DNA from: Asterella californica
Lineage: Eukaryota > Streptophyta > Marchantiopsida > Marchantiales > Aytoniaceae
Direction of reading: 5' to 3'
Assembly (NCBI GenBank): GCA_036924285.1
Contig: JAYKYS010000001.1
Location: forward strand, 34,285,501 to 34,349,500
Length of the DNA: 64,000 nucleotides
The translations under genes were made by a program, and so were the position numbers. Numbering within the stretch: position 1 is the stretch's first letter; the number at the start of each line of letters is the position of its first letter. Positions 25,101 through 37,766 of the stretch are shown here, piece after piece. The notes beneath the pieces were generated by a model that had not been told where the DNA came from, made no database searches, and worked only from the letters and a program-made list of their open reading frames with translations.

Positions 25101-26121
25101 CTCCTCCATCAAGTCTGTCAGCTCCTGAACAACAAACAAAATACTGGACCCCTCTCTTCTTCGGCATGAGCACTCCACAGTGCTGGAGCACATCACAGAG
25201 CCTCGCACCACCCCAAACTGAAGTGCTGACAGCTCCCGGACCCCATTTGAGTCCCAGAGTCTTGCCACCTTTGCTGAGCTCCTTGCTCCGATTTCCAGAG
25301 CACATAAGAGTAACAGGTAGCCTGCGAGATGGGAAACATAAGAGATCTCGCATGGTAAACTTCTTGGGCTTGGTCATGAGACCAGTGATCTCGATGGTCC
25401 AGCTCTCCCAACCTGCTTGTGGAACAGCTCCATGGTTTCGTACATAGTGAAGAGAGGTGGGAGTGAGAAAGCCAAAATGCATGAGAGTGCTGAGTGGGGG
25501 TTCACCATTGAAAGGGTGGTGGCCCTTGACTCTAATTAGGTCTGGATGCCGGGGCACCCACTTGTCATCTGTGGCCAGATCCCTTCTGTCCAGACCTAAT
25601 CCACTGACCTTGGGAGGGAACTGCCACATCTCCTCTTCCTCCTCAAAATCTCGAGAGGTTGAAATAATCTCGCCTCTCTGAAGCCCAACTTCTCCATTCG
25701 AATCCTCCTCTGCTTCCCGTCCTTCCACAGGAGGCTCCCGTAGCATGATGGGCCCATCGTAATCCCTGTGATCCCCATTGAATGATTCTTCAGCTGCTAC
25801 ATGCTCACTGTTGAAAGAGGATGCCCTTTCTTCGTTTCTGATCAGAGAGGATCGTCTGGGAGAGTCAGTTTCCCTGATGGAGAAAGGTTCAGCTGCGGGT
25901 GCATATCTGGGGGTCTTTTCCTTGTAGCCGGATATGGCACTGAATAGCAGCATAGAATCACTATCACCTCCATTGCTCTGGCCATTGGGTTGATCGAAGA
26001 CTTGAGGCGAAGAAGTTGACTCGCTCTTCTGGAAAGATGTCTTAACTCGAAGGTTCTCTTTGATTGTACTCAGCGTCGCTAACTTTCCTAACGATAATGT
26101 CTTGCTTTTCTGAAGTTTCAT
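22192..26121 (-). CDS. nitrate-reductase-like molybdoenzyme lacking heme and FAD domains, 655 aa
   Basis: Four exons read on the minus strand: 26121-24789, 23153-23013, 22821-22589 and 22452-22192 (1968 nt, stop TAA). Residues 1-187 are a long polar, acidic leader (DFEEEEEMWQ). Residues about 188-430 are the molybdenum-cofactor domain (HPFNGEPPL, LHYVRNHG, GVSTSVW-like AVSTSVWGG, LTPDHGFPVRLIVPGF, GGRSVKWL), with Cys274 as predicted Mo ligand. The remainder is the dimerisation domain (FVINEMNVNSVI, ITGYAYSG, TQPENPSWNIL, NNCWYRVK, FEHPTQPG). The motif reads MCSGNRSKEL where plant nitrate reductases have CAGNRRKEQ, so the second Arg is Ser. The protein stops about 40 residues after FEHPTQPG, in what would be hinge 1; plant enzymes are usually near 900 aa. 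The ATG is the first Met after an in-frame TAG near 26211. Whether it reduces nitrate is doubtful; a divergent paralogue is the best call. Confidence 0.85.
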
Positions 26122-28034
26122 TCCCAGATCCAGCTTGCCTGACTTTTCTTCCCCTGCGCACTGCGCACTCGACTGGCTGACTAAGTTGTCCTCTTTCTGC
26201 TCGATGATCTACGTAATTATTTCCTCGAAATGACCGGGAGATGCAAGACTCAAAATCTATCGATCCAAAGGAAAACATAAACTGCAGTGGACGGAATCCT
26301 CTGGAATGTGTTTGCGGGTTTGGTGAATCAAACTGTTTCTGCTGCTCGAGCCACGCCCACGCACAACGGGCTGGATCCACACCCAAGCATACAATACAAG
26401 AAGGCAGCAGGCAGGAAAGATCAGAAGAACGCTTGGAAGGAAGCTTTTAACAACGTTTTTCCTTTATCATCCAGTCCAGACTGATCGCCAGACGATTGGA
26501 CTGTATATAATTGCGAAGATTCAAAGCAAGCAAGCACGACCGGCAAAAACCTGAGAATGAAACTACAACAACGAGAAGGTTTAGCCGGCCACGTAAACAT
26601 CATCTGTTGTCGTCGTTGTGTTTGCAGATGTTGTTGTTATTGTTGTTGTTGCTTCTTGTGTTTTCACCATTTGTTGCTGTTGATTCGGAGGACCCACAAG
26701 CATCATCGTCCTGCAGGATATTGAAGACCTCTAAAGATTAATAGATTTATCCTTCTCAGCCAAAGAAAACAGCTGTTCTGTTCCTCCCGCGGCAGCTTCT
26801 CCTTTGGACCCACAAACAAGGTGTGAATAGTTGCTGCTTGATGATGAATGATGCACCTTCAGTCGGAAGTCGTTGAAGACGTTGAAGAAGATGCGCTTGA
26901 ACCAGAGAGAATGTCATTCGTGAACTCTGGCTGGCTAGCTGGCCCTCTGCTTTCCTGAAAGCAAGGCAAGAAAAGCATTCCTTGCCAATTCCTCCTGATG
27001 TGAATGCACAAAAGTAGGAGAAACGAGAGGACTAACCCACATACAACTCCAGCGCAGTTGGCTATAAAGCTATAGGAGCTCAATGCACGCACAACTCGGA
27101 AGAAGTCTACTGGAAAGAACGGCAACTGCAACTTCTTCACGTGCAGAAAGGTCACGGCCTTCCTTCCTTCCTTCCTTTGACTCTTCTATCTCATGACCGT
27201 GGCTAACCGAGCGCTTACATACTCACGTCACCTGGACAGAGACCACAGACTGTATTTCTGCTCGAATACAAACTCCTCTGCTTGGGTATTGTAGCTTACT
27301 GAGCGGAGCTCTACATGCTGTTTGACCGAGATTCCACACCTGATTGGGAGGGACATCATGCAAGACGGGTTATCTATCGCCTTGGACGCATCAACAGTGG
27401 ATCTGTTGGGATTATTAAGTGCTTCTGGAAAGTTCCTGAAATGAGGGAGGGGGTTTCTTCCTTCCATCCATACAGGGTTCACCAATCCATACGTATAAGT
27501 CCAGATTCCAGTTCTATTCTTCTTCAGGGTCCACTGGTGGCATGGCGAGGTTACTTGGTTGATGCTGGAAGCCAAGATCGATCAACAGGATTCCACTGGA
27601 GTGGCACGTGGAGCACATTCTAAGGAGGTCTTAAAATACAAATCGTAGTGTGAATGGAGACCTGCAGGTGCACTGTTTGTTTGAAGGTCTCATTGCGTCT
27701 ATCGGGATGGTATATATAGACATCCATGATCCACAGTGCTAGGCTAGTGTTCAATTGCTCCTCGTCCCTCTTCCTCCCTTTTCTCAGGTTCCATCACGAA
27801 GTTTGTGAGATCTTAAACCATCATTCTTCTGGGCTCAGAAGGATGATGGTTTTGTTGAGGCGTCATACGAACACAGCAACATACTGAGGAGGATATATTT
27901 AATCCTTCTGGTTTTTATACAGGATCAACCTGGTGGTCGTTGGTAGTGGCACTACCACTGTTTGACGTTACTCGATGACTTCCTCCTCCCCTTGTTGACC
28001 TTCCACTTTCTCCAGTGGATGATGCTTTCTGGCC

Positions 28035-28037
<3 letters not shown>
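26122..28037. other. upstream intergenic region, unrecognised open frames
   Basis: Contains the presumed leader and promoter of the nitrate-reductase-like gene and a TTG-rich simple repeat near 26628-26652. A minus-strand 98-codon frame (26859-27155) includes one hydrophobic segment followed by HIRR, which could be a small membrane protein, but nothing supports expression. Frames on both strands around 27228-27623 overlap each other and have no motif. Confidence 0.35.

Positions 28038-28067
<30 letters not shown>
28038..28067. repeat. (CT)15 microsatellite
   Basis: An uninterrupted CT dinucleotide run of 30 bases. The Arg/Glu repeat in the minus-strand frame over it is an artefact of this repeat. 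Confidence 0.95.
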
Positions 28068-28071
<4 letters not shown>

Positions 28072-28666
28072 CGCTCTCTTTTATTAGGGTCCTCCAATAG
28101 AACATCATCACTCTGGTAGGTTGCTTTACAATGGGTTGAATCGTGCTTCTTCGGTGATAGTACCACCTTCGTCAATCGAAATTAAATCGTCCAACATACA
28201 GGTCTCCAGGTCTAGTTCGTGCTAACTCGACTCAAACTAGACTACAAAGTAATTGCTAGTTCGTTCGTCGGCTGCCTGCTGCTTGCAGGAGTATGTGGAC
28301 CTCCTATTCATTCTTCTGAAGTGAGCACGGCGTTCTTTCAGGTTTCGCATTTGGCATTCCATCTCATCGTGCTGAGAGTTCTGAAGTATCTGGGGAAACA
28401 AACATGTGAAGTGGTAAGCACTTCTTCTTGTGTTAAGACATAACTCCGTCACTCCGCTCAGTTCACTCAGGCAAGTTCAAACGGGGCACATGGCTGGGGA
28501 GGGGAAATATCAGCTAGACTTTCGATGCTGCTTTACATCATGGCGATAATCGTGTGCTGCTCTCGGGCCCACAATGGACATACTACAACTCTACAACCTA
28601 CAAGTCGCTCTTGTACGTATGTATTGCTGCAATCAGTCTGTCCTTGTGATATACTTTCTTTCCTTA
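28068..28666. other. intergenic DNA, no gene seen
   Basis: Open frames on both strands (for example 28219-28443) have no recognisable domain. The segment ends at the left LTR of element A. Confidence 0.4.
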
Positions 28667-29606
28667 TGTTACGCTGGAAAGAAGATCTCAGAATCGAGTC
28701 TTTTGTCTTTAACCAATGAGTTGTCGAAGGTGAATCTCCCTGAAGACCTCTATACTTTATTTGTGTGTCCAGATCTAGTTCTTTAAACTTTCTGCTAATA
28801 AGCATAGAGGATTTAATAACCGTCGAACGGTTTTAAAATAACAAACTAGTCTTTTGCAAGTCTCTAGTCCTAATTTCAGATTAGGAAACAGTGGAAACTA
28901 TTCTGGGCCTGGGTTGGATAAAATTTGAGCAGCGCTTCCATAATTGGTGATCAAGTCGGAACACAATGACCCACGAGGAATAACAACCAAGACTATGAAA
29001 CCTAGTGGATGCTGGGAAGTAGAAAGGTAAAGTAATTATATCGAACTAGAGACGATACTACACTAGATGCTTCTTTGGCACACAATCCAAGCTTATAATG
29101 ATCATAGAATAGAGAAAATCACGAGCTCATATACATTACTCGGCGTTTACTTGCTGACAAGGTCACAAAGAACTCTTGGACCGGCAATCTTCTTTGCTTT
29201 GCAACTCTCTTGTGAAAATTTCACTCTAGAACTAGAATTTCTCTAGAAAATTTATCTTACTCTTAACACTTTGATTTTTCACTCAACAGACTAAATCTCA
29301 AATTAACGGTCTTATCAACACTAGAATCTCTCCTGGTATCTTTAGTTTGCAACTATTTATCCACAGTCTGCTCTCAGTGTAGTCTAGTGTGTGTATAGTC
29401 TCTGCTCTCTGTGCTCCAGTGTACAGTCTCTGCTCTCTCACCATCAGACTGCTCCTCTGAAAAACTCGAAACAATAATAACCTCTTTTAGGGTTCGCGAT
29501 CTCTTATCTAGTCTTTGTGAGTCTTCACTGTGATCTTGTAGCCGCCACGTACTTTGGTAATCACTGCCCATACAACATCGGGTTAATAAAAGTAAACAGT
29601 GTTACA
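28667..29606 (-). repeat. 3' LTR of element A
   Basis: On the plus strand it starts TGTTACGCTGG and probably ends at CAGTGTTACA. It aligns with 34765-35540 over about 730 bases with many substitutions. The far end (29421-29606) has no partner in the other LTR, so the right edge is a best guess from the TGT...ACA rule. Confidence 0.6.
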
Positions 29607-30273
29607 ATCATCCCAACCAACAAAATGTAGTTCTTCCAATGAATTGCAATATCTGCAACCATGGTTATGCAAAGTACTCTCCCTCTATCCCATCTAGAGT
29701 AATATCAAGTCCTCTCAGAGCTTGTACATCTCGTTCAATTTTGAACTATGCTCTATTAACGAGCATTCATTTGAAGCTTTCGAGTGCGACAAAACCTTAG
29801 CTTCGGGGTGGTGAACTCGTCAGTTTTTTGTTATCCACCTCCTTACTATGATACACCATAGTAGCTTCAGTCTAAACCTGATTGACGTCCGATAGCCATA
29901 AGAACTCAGCAGACCACAACTCCATCTTTAGACAAGCAGATTGGTCAGATCTACTCGGTTCCAGTGTCCTTGAATGACCTTCTGGCATGACTCTTTTGAC
30001 TCGATTCAATCCATCATTCAGCTGGAAGAAACCACTACCGACTGTCGTCTCACAAAATATCTACGCAGTGGCTCATAGAACTTATACAGTGCTAGATCAT
30101 CCAAGAACTCCCAAGCTTCACTTACCAATCTCGGAACTCTACTTGTCCAACGACACATATTGAGTAAAGGGTTCTCCAGCTCCATATGGATTCGATGATG
30201 TTCAGTTATCTATTATCTCAATCAACTCAAGATCGTCAGCTCTTGGTAATGCTTCTAACAACGGGTGCCATTT

Positions 30274-33200
30274 CTAATATCTTCTTAGCAATGACTCTAG
30301 TTCTTCGCGAAATGCTTTCAAGTTAGAAACATGAATGATAGGGTGATAATGCTTCATACTAGCTGGAAAATGTAACTTAAACGTCACAAGACCTAACTTC
30401 TTCTCAATCAAGAATGATCCTACCCATTTTGGAAGAAGCTTCTTGACTAAGTCCACCCTTGTTAGGATTCTGAAGTTCTTAGTTCGTAACCAAACTCTTC
30501 AAACTGTACGTCTTGCCTACCACGATTTGCATATTTGGCATATCGTTGTTGTACCTTCTCCATGTGTTTCTTTGTCTCTTGAAACACAATACCTTGAAAG
30601 CGTATGAAAGTCTTTAGATTTGGAGGATCTTGATTTGATCTTCTTGTGTTTTCATGTCTCTTGGTAACTAGAGCTATAGGAGTCCAAGGTGCACGAGAGC
30701 CAAGATAAACCACTTCAAATGGTTTAAATCCTGTACTCGAATGCTTGGTGTTGTTATATGTAAATTCTACCAAGTCCAAATGCTCGCTCCAATCATTCTG
30801 ATCTCTCGCATGATATAGTTTCTCAACCTTGGCTCCACTATCTATATAGTCCTTTCTGTTGATCATCAGTTTCAAGATATAAGAGGAATTGAACTCGAGA
30901 GTCGTTCCGAGTCTTCGAAACAAACTCTTTCAGAACTCAACCACAAACCTCATATCCAAGTCTGAAACAATGTCTTTAGGCATCCCTATGATACTTAAAA
31001 ACATATCGAATGAATAGTTCAACGGCATCTCTTGACGTCACTGCTTCCTTACAAGGGATGAGGTGAGCTTGTTTGCTGAAACAATCTATGACAACTAGCA
31101 AAGCATCAAAACCTCATGATTTAGGTAAACCGGTGCATAAGTCCATACTTATGCTCTCCCAAAGACCCATCAGATATTAGCAAAGGTCTAAACAACCTTG
31201 CAGGTCTCCTTCGCTCCGTTCATTGTTGTTGACATGTCAGGCAAGTCTGCACGTACTTGACTACATCCTCTAACATGGACGGTCAATAAAACTGCTCTTT
31301 AACTCGTTGCAACGTTCCATTTTGTCCTCCATGTTCCGCTAGTTCACAATCATGACATTCTTGCATGACTAGTGTCCTTAGTGATCCATCTGGAACATAC
31401 ACTTTGGTTTGTTTATAAAACCAAAGGTCATTGCGAAATGAGAGATTACGTATCAATGGATCTCTCTCTTGTTGGCTTGTCCAAGGTTGAGCTTGAGGAT
31501 CATCTGGTAATGCATGTTAGATTCGATCCAAAAGCTCTTCACTTGTATCCTGAGTGGTTAACGCTTGTACGTGTCTGCTTAGCACATCTGCTGGAATATT
31601 TTCTTTCTCTTTTTGATACCGCCATTCGATATCAAAACGTGTAAGCTCCACTTGCCACCTTTGTTGTTTAATCTGAAAGGATGTATTACCCTTGCAGTCC
31701 ATTACAATAGTGACTTTGTTTGACAACAAATAATGCTCCCAACGTTTCAGACAATGAACAACTGCAAACATCTCTTGTTCATGAGCATATCATTTCGTCT
31801 CAATTTCTGAAAACTTGTGATTTTCGTAAATCACTGGATGCTTTCCTTGCATCAACACTCTTCCAATTATCCATTGAGAAGCATCTGTCTGAACCTCGAA
31901 AGGTTCTCCCATCTTTAGAAGAGCTAGCACGGGCATTTTTGTTAGTGCTTGTTTCAACCCTTGAAACGCTCTTTCAACTGCTGGGTTCCAAATAACCTTG
32001 GAAGTCTTGTGTAATAAGCCAAACAAAGGTGTGGCTTTATGCGCGAACTGATAAACAAAGCGCCAAAAGTATGTGGCTAACTCAAGAAAAGATTTGAGCT
32101 CGTGAACACTCTCATGTCTCTTTCATTCGACAATGGCTCGAATCTTAGCCTTGTTAGAATGAATACATTGCGCACCAATCAAATATCTTATAAACATCAC
32201 ACTCTTGTCTAAAAGAACACTTGCTCTTCTTGAGATACAATTGGTGTTCTTCTAAGCGCTTAAACACTGTTTCAACATCTGCTAGATGTTGATCCCAAGT
32301 GGATGAGAAGATGATGATATCGTCTAAGTACACGATAACTTCCTCATCCAAGAGATCTCTGAAAATCTCGTTCATCAGCTTGCAAAAAGTACCAGGTGCA
32401 TTGAATAATCCAAACAACACTGTACTCAAACAAGCCATACCTCGTCCTTACAACCGCCTTTTCTTCATCTCCTTCTTTGATCTGGATTTGATGATATCCA
32501 GAACGTAGACCCAACTTGGTTAAGTACCTTTTTGTGACCAATCGACCGGTGGTTTCATCCATGAGAGGAAGAGGGTACTTGTTCTTGACAGTAACCTTAT
32601 TAAGTGCACGGTAGTGTGCATACATGCGAATACCACCATCTTTCTTGACCACGACCAACACCGGGGCAACATAAGGTGATATATTGGGTCATAAGATACC
32701 CTGAGCTACCAACTCTTTCAATTGAGTCTTCAGCTCTGTTAGCTCATCAAACGACATGCGTCTTGATGACATTGCAATAGATGTAGCTTCAAGAACCAGA
32801 TCAATAGCATGATTCAAAGCTCTTCTCGGAGGAAGTCCTGTTGGTATTGATCCAGCATTATGTGAGAATATCTCTCAATCAGTACTTGCATATCATGATG
32901 TATGGAAAGAGTAGCAACACATTCTTCCTCATCCATCTCCACCTTGGATTTAGACATCATTGCAACCCAAGCTTCATCAACCGACTTGATCTGCTTTCCA
33001 AACTGTCTGGCTGTGTAGATCTGAAATGCCACCTTGGCTCGTTAGAACCTACGGGAAATATGGTTTGGCTCTTTGGGTCTCTCTTTAACAATCAATGCAT
33101 GTGATTGATCCAAGCCTTATTGGCCATGACTATGACGTTCCTTTCTTGTACATCTAGCTTTACTTTGGTCTCTTGTAACCAAGACCAGGACAAGATATCT

Positions 33201-34705
33201 TCCATTGTATCACCTAAGTTCATAACTAGGATTTCATGCTTCATGGTTACCCTCCAACAGTAATAAGAACATCTTTTTTGTAAAGGTTGAGCTACCTTGC
33301 ACAAACCTTACCAACAACGGACTCCTAATCTTGGTTCTAGTCACCCCTAAGGTCTTGACTAATTTTTCATCCAAGATATTCACATCTGCTCCAGTATCAA
33401 TAAGCAAACAACACTATCAATTTCCTATTTTTACTTCAATCCACGGTAGAAAATCCTCATGTTCTATCAAATGCTCAACAACACATACCTATGCTCCAGT
33501 AGCCGCTTCAACATGTTCTTCAACACTGATTGTCTCTTCAGCTGTCTACCCACGAATCGTGCTCGTCATTGAACGTCGAGGACACTCACGGGCTATATAA
33601 CCATCACATCCGCATCTAAAACAGATGATCGTCCTTGAAGGTGTAGTACTGCTAGCTCCACTACTCTTAGCACCTGAAGTCGAAGTTTGATTTGGTCTTG
33701 CATTGGATGCATAAGATCCAGTACGTCGTGTTTGAGTGGGACCGCGGAGTAACTTCTCGTTGCTGAGACCCACGAAGAAACCTCTTTCCTGATGCACCAA
33801 ATCTTCTACCACCACGTCCTCTACCACCTCTACTATGAGAAGACGCTATCTGTCCTTAAGGATTTCATCAAAATCCTCTACTAAGCTCGTCACCACTCGT
33901 TCCACGTTGAAACTTGGAGGGCTGCACGATATAGTTACGCTCCCTAGTGTTCTCTGCTGCTTCTAGATATACAAACAAGTCTTGCATGTCCTCGGACTTG
34001 TGAAACATAACCCAGCTATCAAACACACTAGCATAGAAACCTTGCAGATCTTTCTTCAAGTGAAACAACAAGTCGATGCGATCCATCATGTGCAAATGAG
34101 TAACCAACTCAGAAAATCGTTGGAGGTACTGTCTGATCCTCCCTGTCTGTCTCAAATGAATGAGCTATAGCTCTAGCTGAAATTGTGTAGCTTCATCAAT
34201 CGATACCAAATGTCGTCGGAGTTCATCTTCAACTCCGACCAAGTGGACATAGGGGTTGTTTCGCTCAAACTCTTCATCCGCTGTTGACCTCCATACCATT
34301 CTTTTGTCTCTCCTTCTAGTCTACTAACAGCATAGGTGAACCAGCTGCGCTCATCCAAATTCTCCAAGTAATTCTCCATCTCAGTAACCCATTACTCAAA
34401 CTTGGAAAGGCTTTTCCCACCGTTAAAGGTTGATGGCGTTGCTGGTTCAGCCCATTTCACTTTCCGCTTGTGTCCTTCTTTGGCTCATTCTTATTTGCTT
34501 GAGTAGTATCAACTGCTCCTTCACCTAGCAGCGCTAAATCCTTGACTTGCTCGATTTGCGGTACATGGACCTCTGCTTCTTTCTCATGTGTCATTTTTGC
34601 TTGAGCTAAATCCGTCTTAAGCACCTTGTTCTCGGCTTCCACTTGCTCAAGTTGACCTTGCAACTCCTTCATCAATGCCCTCATCTCGTCCATCTCGATC
34701 GGCAC
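30274..34705 (-). pseudogene. element A gag-pol pseudogene
   Basis: Fragments in order on the minus strand: a coiled-coil start (34705-34457), gag capsid-like pieces (34379-33868), a damaged zinc knuckle CFRCGCDGYIAREC near 33600 where the usual His is Tyr, a protease with LLIDTGADVNIL near 33380-33410, reverse transcriptase (32661-32154) with VIVYLDDIIIF, RNase H with VTIVMDCKGN and DVLSRH (32026-31517), the integrase zinc region CHDCELAEHGGQNGTL near 31310-31370, and an integrase C-terminal region (30923-30274). In-frame stops and shifts break every domain junction; one stop falls where integrases carry a conserved Trp just after EQFY. Confidence 0.8.
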
Positions 34706-34750
34706 AACTTCTATTGTTGATGGTATTCAGCAAAGATTAAACTTGAACCT

Positions 34751-34762
34751 GCTATGATACCA
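34751..34762 (-). other. primer-binding site of element A, initiator-Met type
   Basis: On the minus strand TGGTATCATAGC lies two bases inside the 5' LTR. It matches the common plant retroelement site complementary to the 3' end of initiator tRNA-Met (TGGTATCAGAGC) except for one base. Confidence 0.75.
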
Positions 34763-34764
34763 AC

Positions 34765-35540
34765 TGTTACATTCGACCGCAAATCTCAGAATCGAGTGCT
34801 TTGTCTCTAACCAATGAGTCGTCGAACATGAACCTCCCTGAAGACATGTATACTTTATTTGTGTCTCCAGATCCAGTTCGTTAAACTTTCCGCTAATAAG
34901 TACAAGGGATTTGATAATCGTCGAACGGATTTAAAATAACCAACTAGTCTTTTACAAGTCTTTGATCTTAATTTCAGATTTCAGAACACAGTGGAAACTA
35001 TTCTAGACCTAGGTTGGATAAAATTTGGGCGACGCTTCCGCTATTGGTGATCAAGTCGGAACGCAATGATCCACAGAGAACAACCAGGACTATGAAACCT
35101 AGTGGATGTTGAGAAGTAGGAAGGTAAAGTAATTACACCGAAATAGAGTCAACATCACACCAGATGTTTCCAACTCAGCTTTGACACACAATCCAAGCTT
35201 ATAATGATCATAGAATGGAGAAAATCACGAGCTCATATACGTTTACTTGCTGACAATGTCACGAAGAACTCTTGGACCGACAATCTTCCTTGCTCTGCAA
35301 CTCTCCTGTGAGAATTCATTCGAGAACTAGAATTTCTCCAGAAAAACTTGTCTTCACTCTGAACGTTCTAATTTTTCACTCAACGGACTAAATTTCACTC
35401 TGAACATTCTAATTTTTCACTCAACGGACTAAATCTCAAATTAACAATCTGATCAACACTAGAATCCCTCGGGTATCTTTAGTTTGCAGCTACTTATCCA
35501 CAGTTTTGCTCTCAGTGTAGTCTAGTTTGTGTACAGTGTA
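34765..35540 (-). repeat. 5' LTR of element A, truncated
   Basis: Starts TGTTACATTCGACC on the plus strand and aligns with the left LTR until GTGTACAG near 35540, then diverges, so about 200 bases of the U3 end are missing or replaced. It also holds a private short tandem duplication (TTTCACTCTGAACRTTCTAA, 35354-35430). Confidence 0.65.
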
Positions 35541-35833
35541 AGGATCCGCTCCTACCGTCGAGGAGGCAGAAAGAATCTGTTGATGGGTCGCAACGATTTG
35601 CGCAGTGCGAGCTGAATGAGCTGCCTCCCTCGCCTGAACGAGGATTGACCAAGACGCATGGACTGCTGGAGAATTGTAATTAGCTTCCTTCCGGGTCAGC
35701 AAGTCAAAATGAATGGCCCGTAATGAATATCAGACCATCACGTCATAAGACAGTTTTCGGATCTAAGGCGAGCCTATCGACTTCCCAAGGCGAATGCTTG
35801 CAAGCCACTGCAAACAAAATTGTTCAGTTTCGT
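35541..35833. other. intergenic DNA, no gene seen
   Basis: Short spacer between element A and the tRNA gene. A 70-codon minus-strand frame overlaps it and has no recognisable motif. Confidence 0.45.
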
Positions 35834-35907
35834 CGCTAGATGGAGGGGTCGAACCTCCGACCTTGCGGTTAACAGCCGCACGCTCTAACCAACTGAGCTA
35901 ATCCAGC
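35834..35907 (-). tRNA. tRNA-Asn (GUU)
   Basis: Read on the minus strand, 74 nt without intron or encoded CCA. The acceptor stem GCTGGAT pairs with ATCTAGC (one G-T wobble). The D arm is GCTCAGTTGGTTAGAGC. The anticodon arm is TGCGG-CTGTTAA-CCGCA with anticodon GTT. The variable loop is AGGTC, the T arm is GGAGG-TTCGACC-CCTCC, and the discriminator base is G. A TTTT run follows about 14 nt downstream and can serve as the RNA polymerase III terminator. Boxes A and B are intact, so it is probably functional. Confidence 0.97.
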
Positions 35908-37766
35908 AGATGAAGAGGGAAGGTTAGACAGTTTTTTTGTAAGATAAAAACTACTTCCCCTTTAGACTCTTGGAACTGGTAACTGCGCTACCGCTAACGT
36001 AGTGGATGTGTCAACGTAGCTGACACAACGTTTTTACTTCCTCCCCTTTCCTCTGTCTACTGTACTGTAGGTAACTGGATATACAACATACTATGAAGGT
36101 CACAGTCGTCTCTATAAACCAAGCAAGAATAGTCTACTTCTGAGAACTGATTACAGGATTGCAAATCCACCGAAGAGTTTTAAAGTTATTATTCAGCTCT
36201 CATATTCGATTCTGGTTTAGTAATTTTGTTATTTTGAGAAAATATGGGCAGTGCTCCCGAGACTAGACCGTTGCACACAGGCGAGGGTCCGACTGATACT
36301 ATAGACTACAACAGAGGGCAAAGAAAAAACGGTAACTGAGAAACTTCATCAACTTTGATCCACCATCGGACTGCAACAGCAGTTGATCCAGTAGCAAATT
36401 GACCCAGACTGGATCAACAGTGCAACAGCAGTACTTTGATCCACCATCCGACAGCTCATAAGCATCCCCAACGTCCTTGTACAGTGAATTTCGTTTTCTT
36501 TTATCAGAAAATGTGTAAGTGTTATAAAAATATATGGTAATAAGTTATAATAAAATATCAAAATTATTTATAAATATTATATGTTAACCTCTCCGGGAGT
36601 AGCAAATTGACCCAGACAAAACCCATAGGTGAAGAGCGGGCTGAGGCCTTCCTGGTGATATAAGTCCGGGAGTGAAATTGTCATTACGCGTCATTTAACA
36701 GAGGCATTAATATATGTTTTTAACCCTTTTCACCGAAAGGATTAGAAATATATATTAAACACCCATGTACACTTGAGTGTATATGGGTGAATAAGCAGCC
36801 TTGAGTAGATATCTTTTCCCACGGTCTTGTACAAAGGAAGCGGGGGAAATATACAGTCTCTCTGTGTTCTAGTGCAGTGTAAATTTAAATTACCCTTCTC
36901 CACAGTCTTCTACAGTGAAAGAAGTGAGAGAAATATACAGTCTCTTTGTGTTCTATTGTAAATTTAATTTTCCATGACTGGTTTCATGAATTATTGCAAG
37001 TCAAAGATAAATCTGAGTTTACATTTAAATGTCTAAATTACTAAATTTAAAGATAAAATTTAAATTATTTTTAGCTAAGAGAAACACATGGACTCTGGAA
37101 ACAAGAAAACCCATAAGCACAGTTAGTTTAACTGTAACCTATCTAACTATAAGTATAGTCTTATTGACGAATGAAGATAATCTTTTTTGAGATTAGATAG
37201 AGCTAACCCTTCCTAAGAGAAGGATTAACTCATAAATTATGCCTCATGTACATTTCTAAGTGTACATGAGATGAATATACAGTCTCAATTTCTTTGGGCT
37301 CATATATGTATCTTTAGGAAAATATTCTAGTGTACGCATAGATCCGCAATGACGATGACTTACTGACGCAATAATCCGATTCTCTGCTTGCAGTCTCTCT
37401 CCCTCTTTATGTTCTCTTGGTCTTTAATTTCAAGACAAATAGACGAATAACGGATTGTTCACTGATTCAACACCTTCTGCCGGAATTTTATGCTCAACTG
37501 TCACAAAGACTTTCGTCTCCTTGAAATTGACTCAATATGATATGTATGCTCAACCACCTTTGGAAAACTTTTTCTGGGTATCTGTTATCCAAAAAAATCT
37601 ATTTATTATAAAAGATTTTCATATTAAGTTTTATTGAAAATCAAATACAATATATGAACGTGAAATATTTGACGTACAAAGAACTACGGAAGTGAAGTCC
37701 ATAGCAACGCAACTCCATCACTATAAGTCGGATCTGTTACTTACCAAATGAATTATTTTGAAAATT
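35908..37766. repeat. AT-rich intergenic DNA with shuffled local duplications
   Basis: Short blocks recur out of order: CTTTGATCCACCATC near 36353 and 36432, and AGTAGCAAATTGACCCAGAC near 36391 and 36598. A block of about 78 bp containing GAAATATACAGTCTCT is repeated at about 36820-36898 and 36899-36975. Hairpins CACCCATGTACAC/GTGTATATGGGTG (about 36760-36790) and CTCATGTACA/TGTACATGAG (about 37243-37271) lie in two related segments. No gene is seen. Confidence 0.6.

Larger units (their letters stand above)
28667..35540 (-). mobile_element. element A: decayed Ty3/gypsy retrotransposon, chromovirus-like
   Basis: Two related LTRs (28667-about 29606 and 34765-about 35540) flank an internal region read on the minus strand. 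The order is primer site, coiled-coil gag, zinc knuckle, protease, reverse transcriptase, RNase H, integrase, which is the Ty3/gypsy order. The C-terminus (WVGSFLIEKKLG, HPIIHVSNLKAF) resembles the integrase tail of chromovirus-type elements. Many stops and frameshifts make it non-functional. No convincing target-site duplication is seen because the right LTR looks truncated. Confidence 0.8.

Noticed and set aside
28030..28080. Arg/Glu-rich peptide on the minus strand
   Set aside because: It is the translation of the (CT)15 microsatellite.
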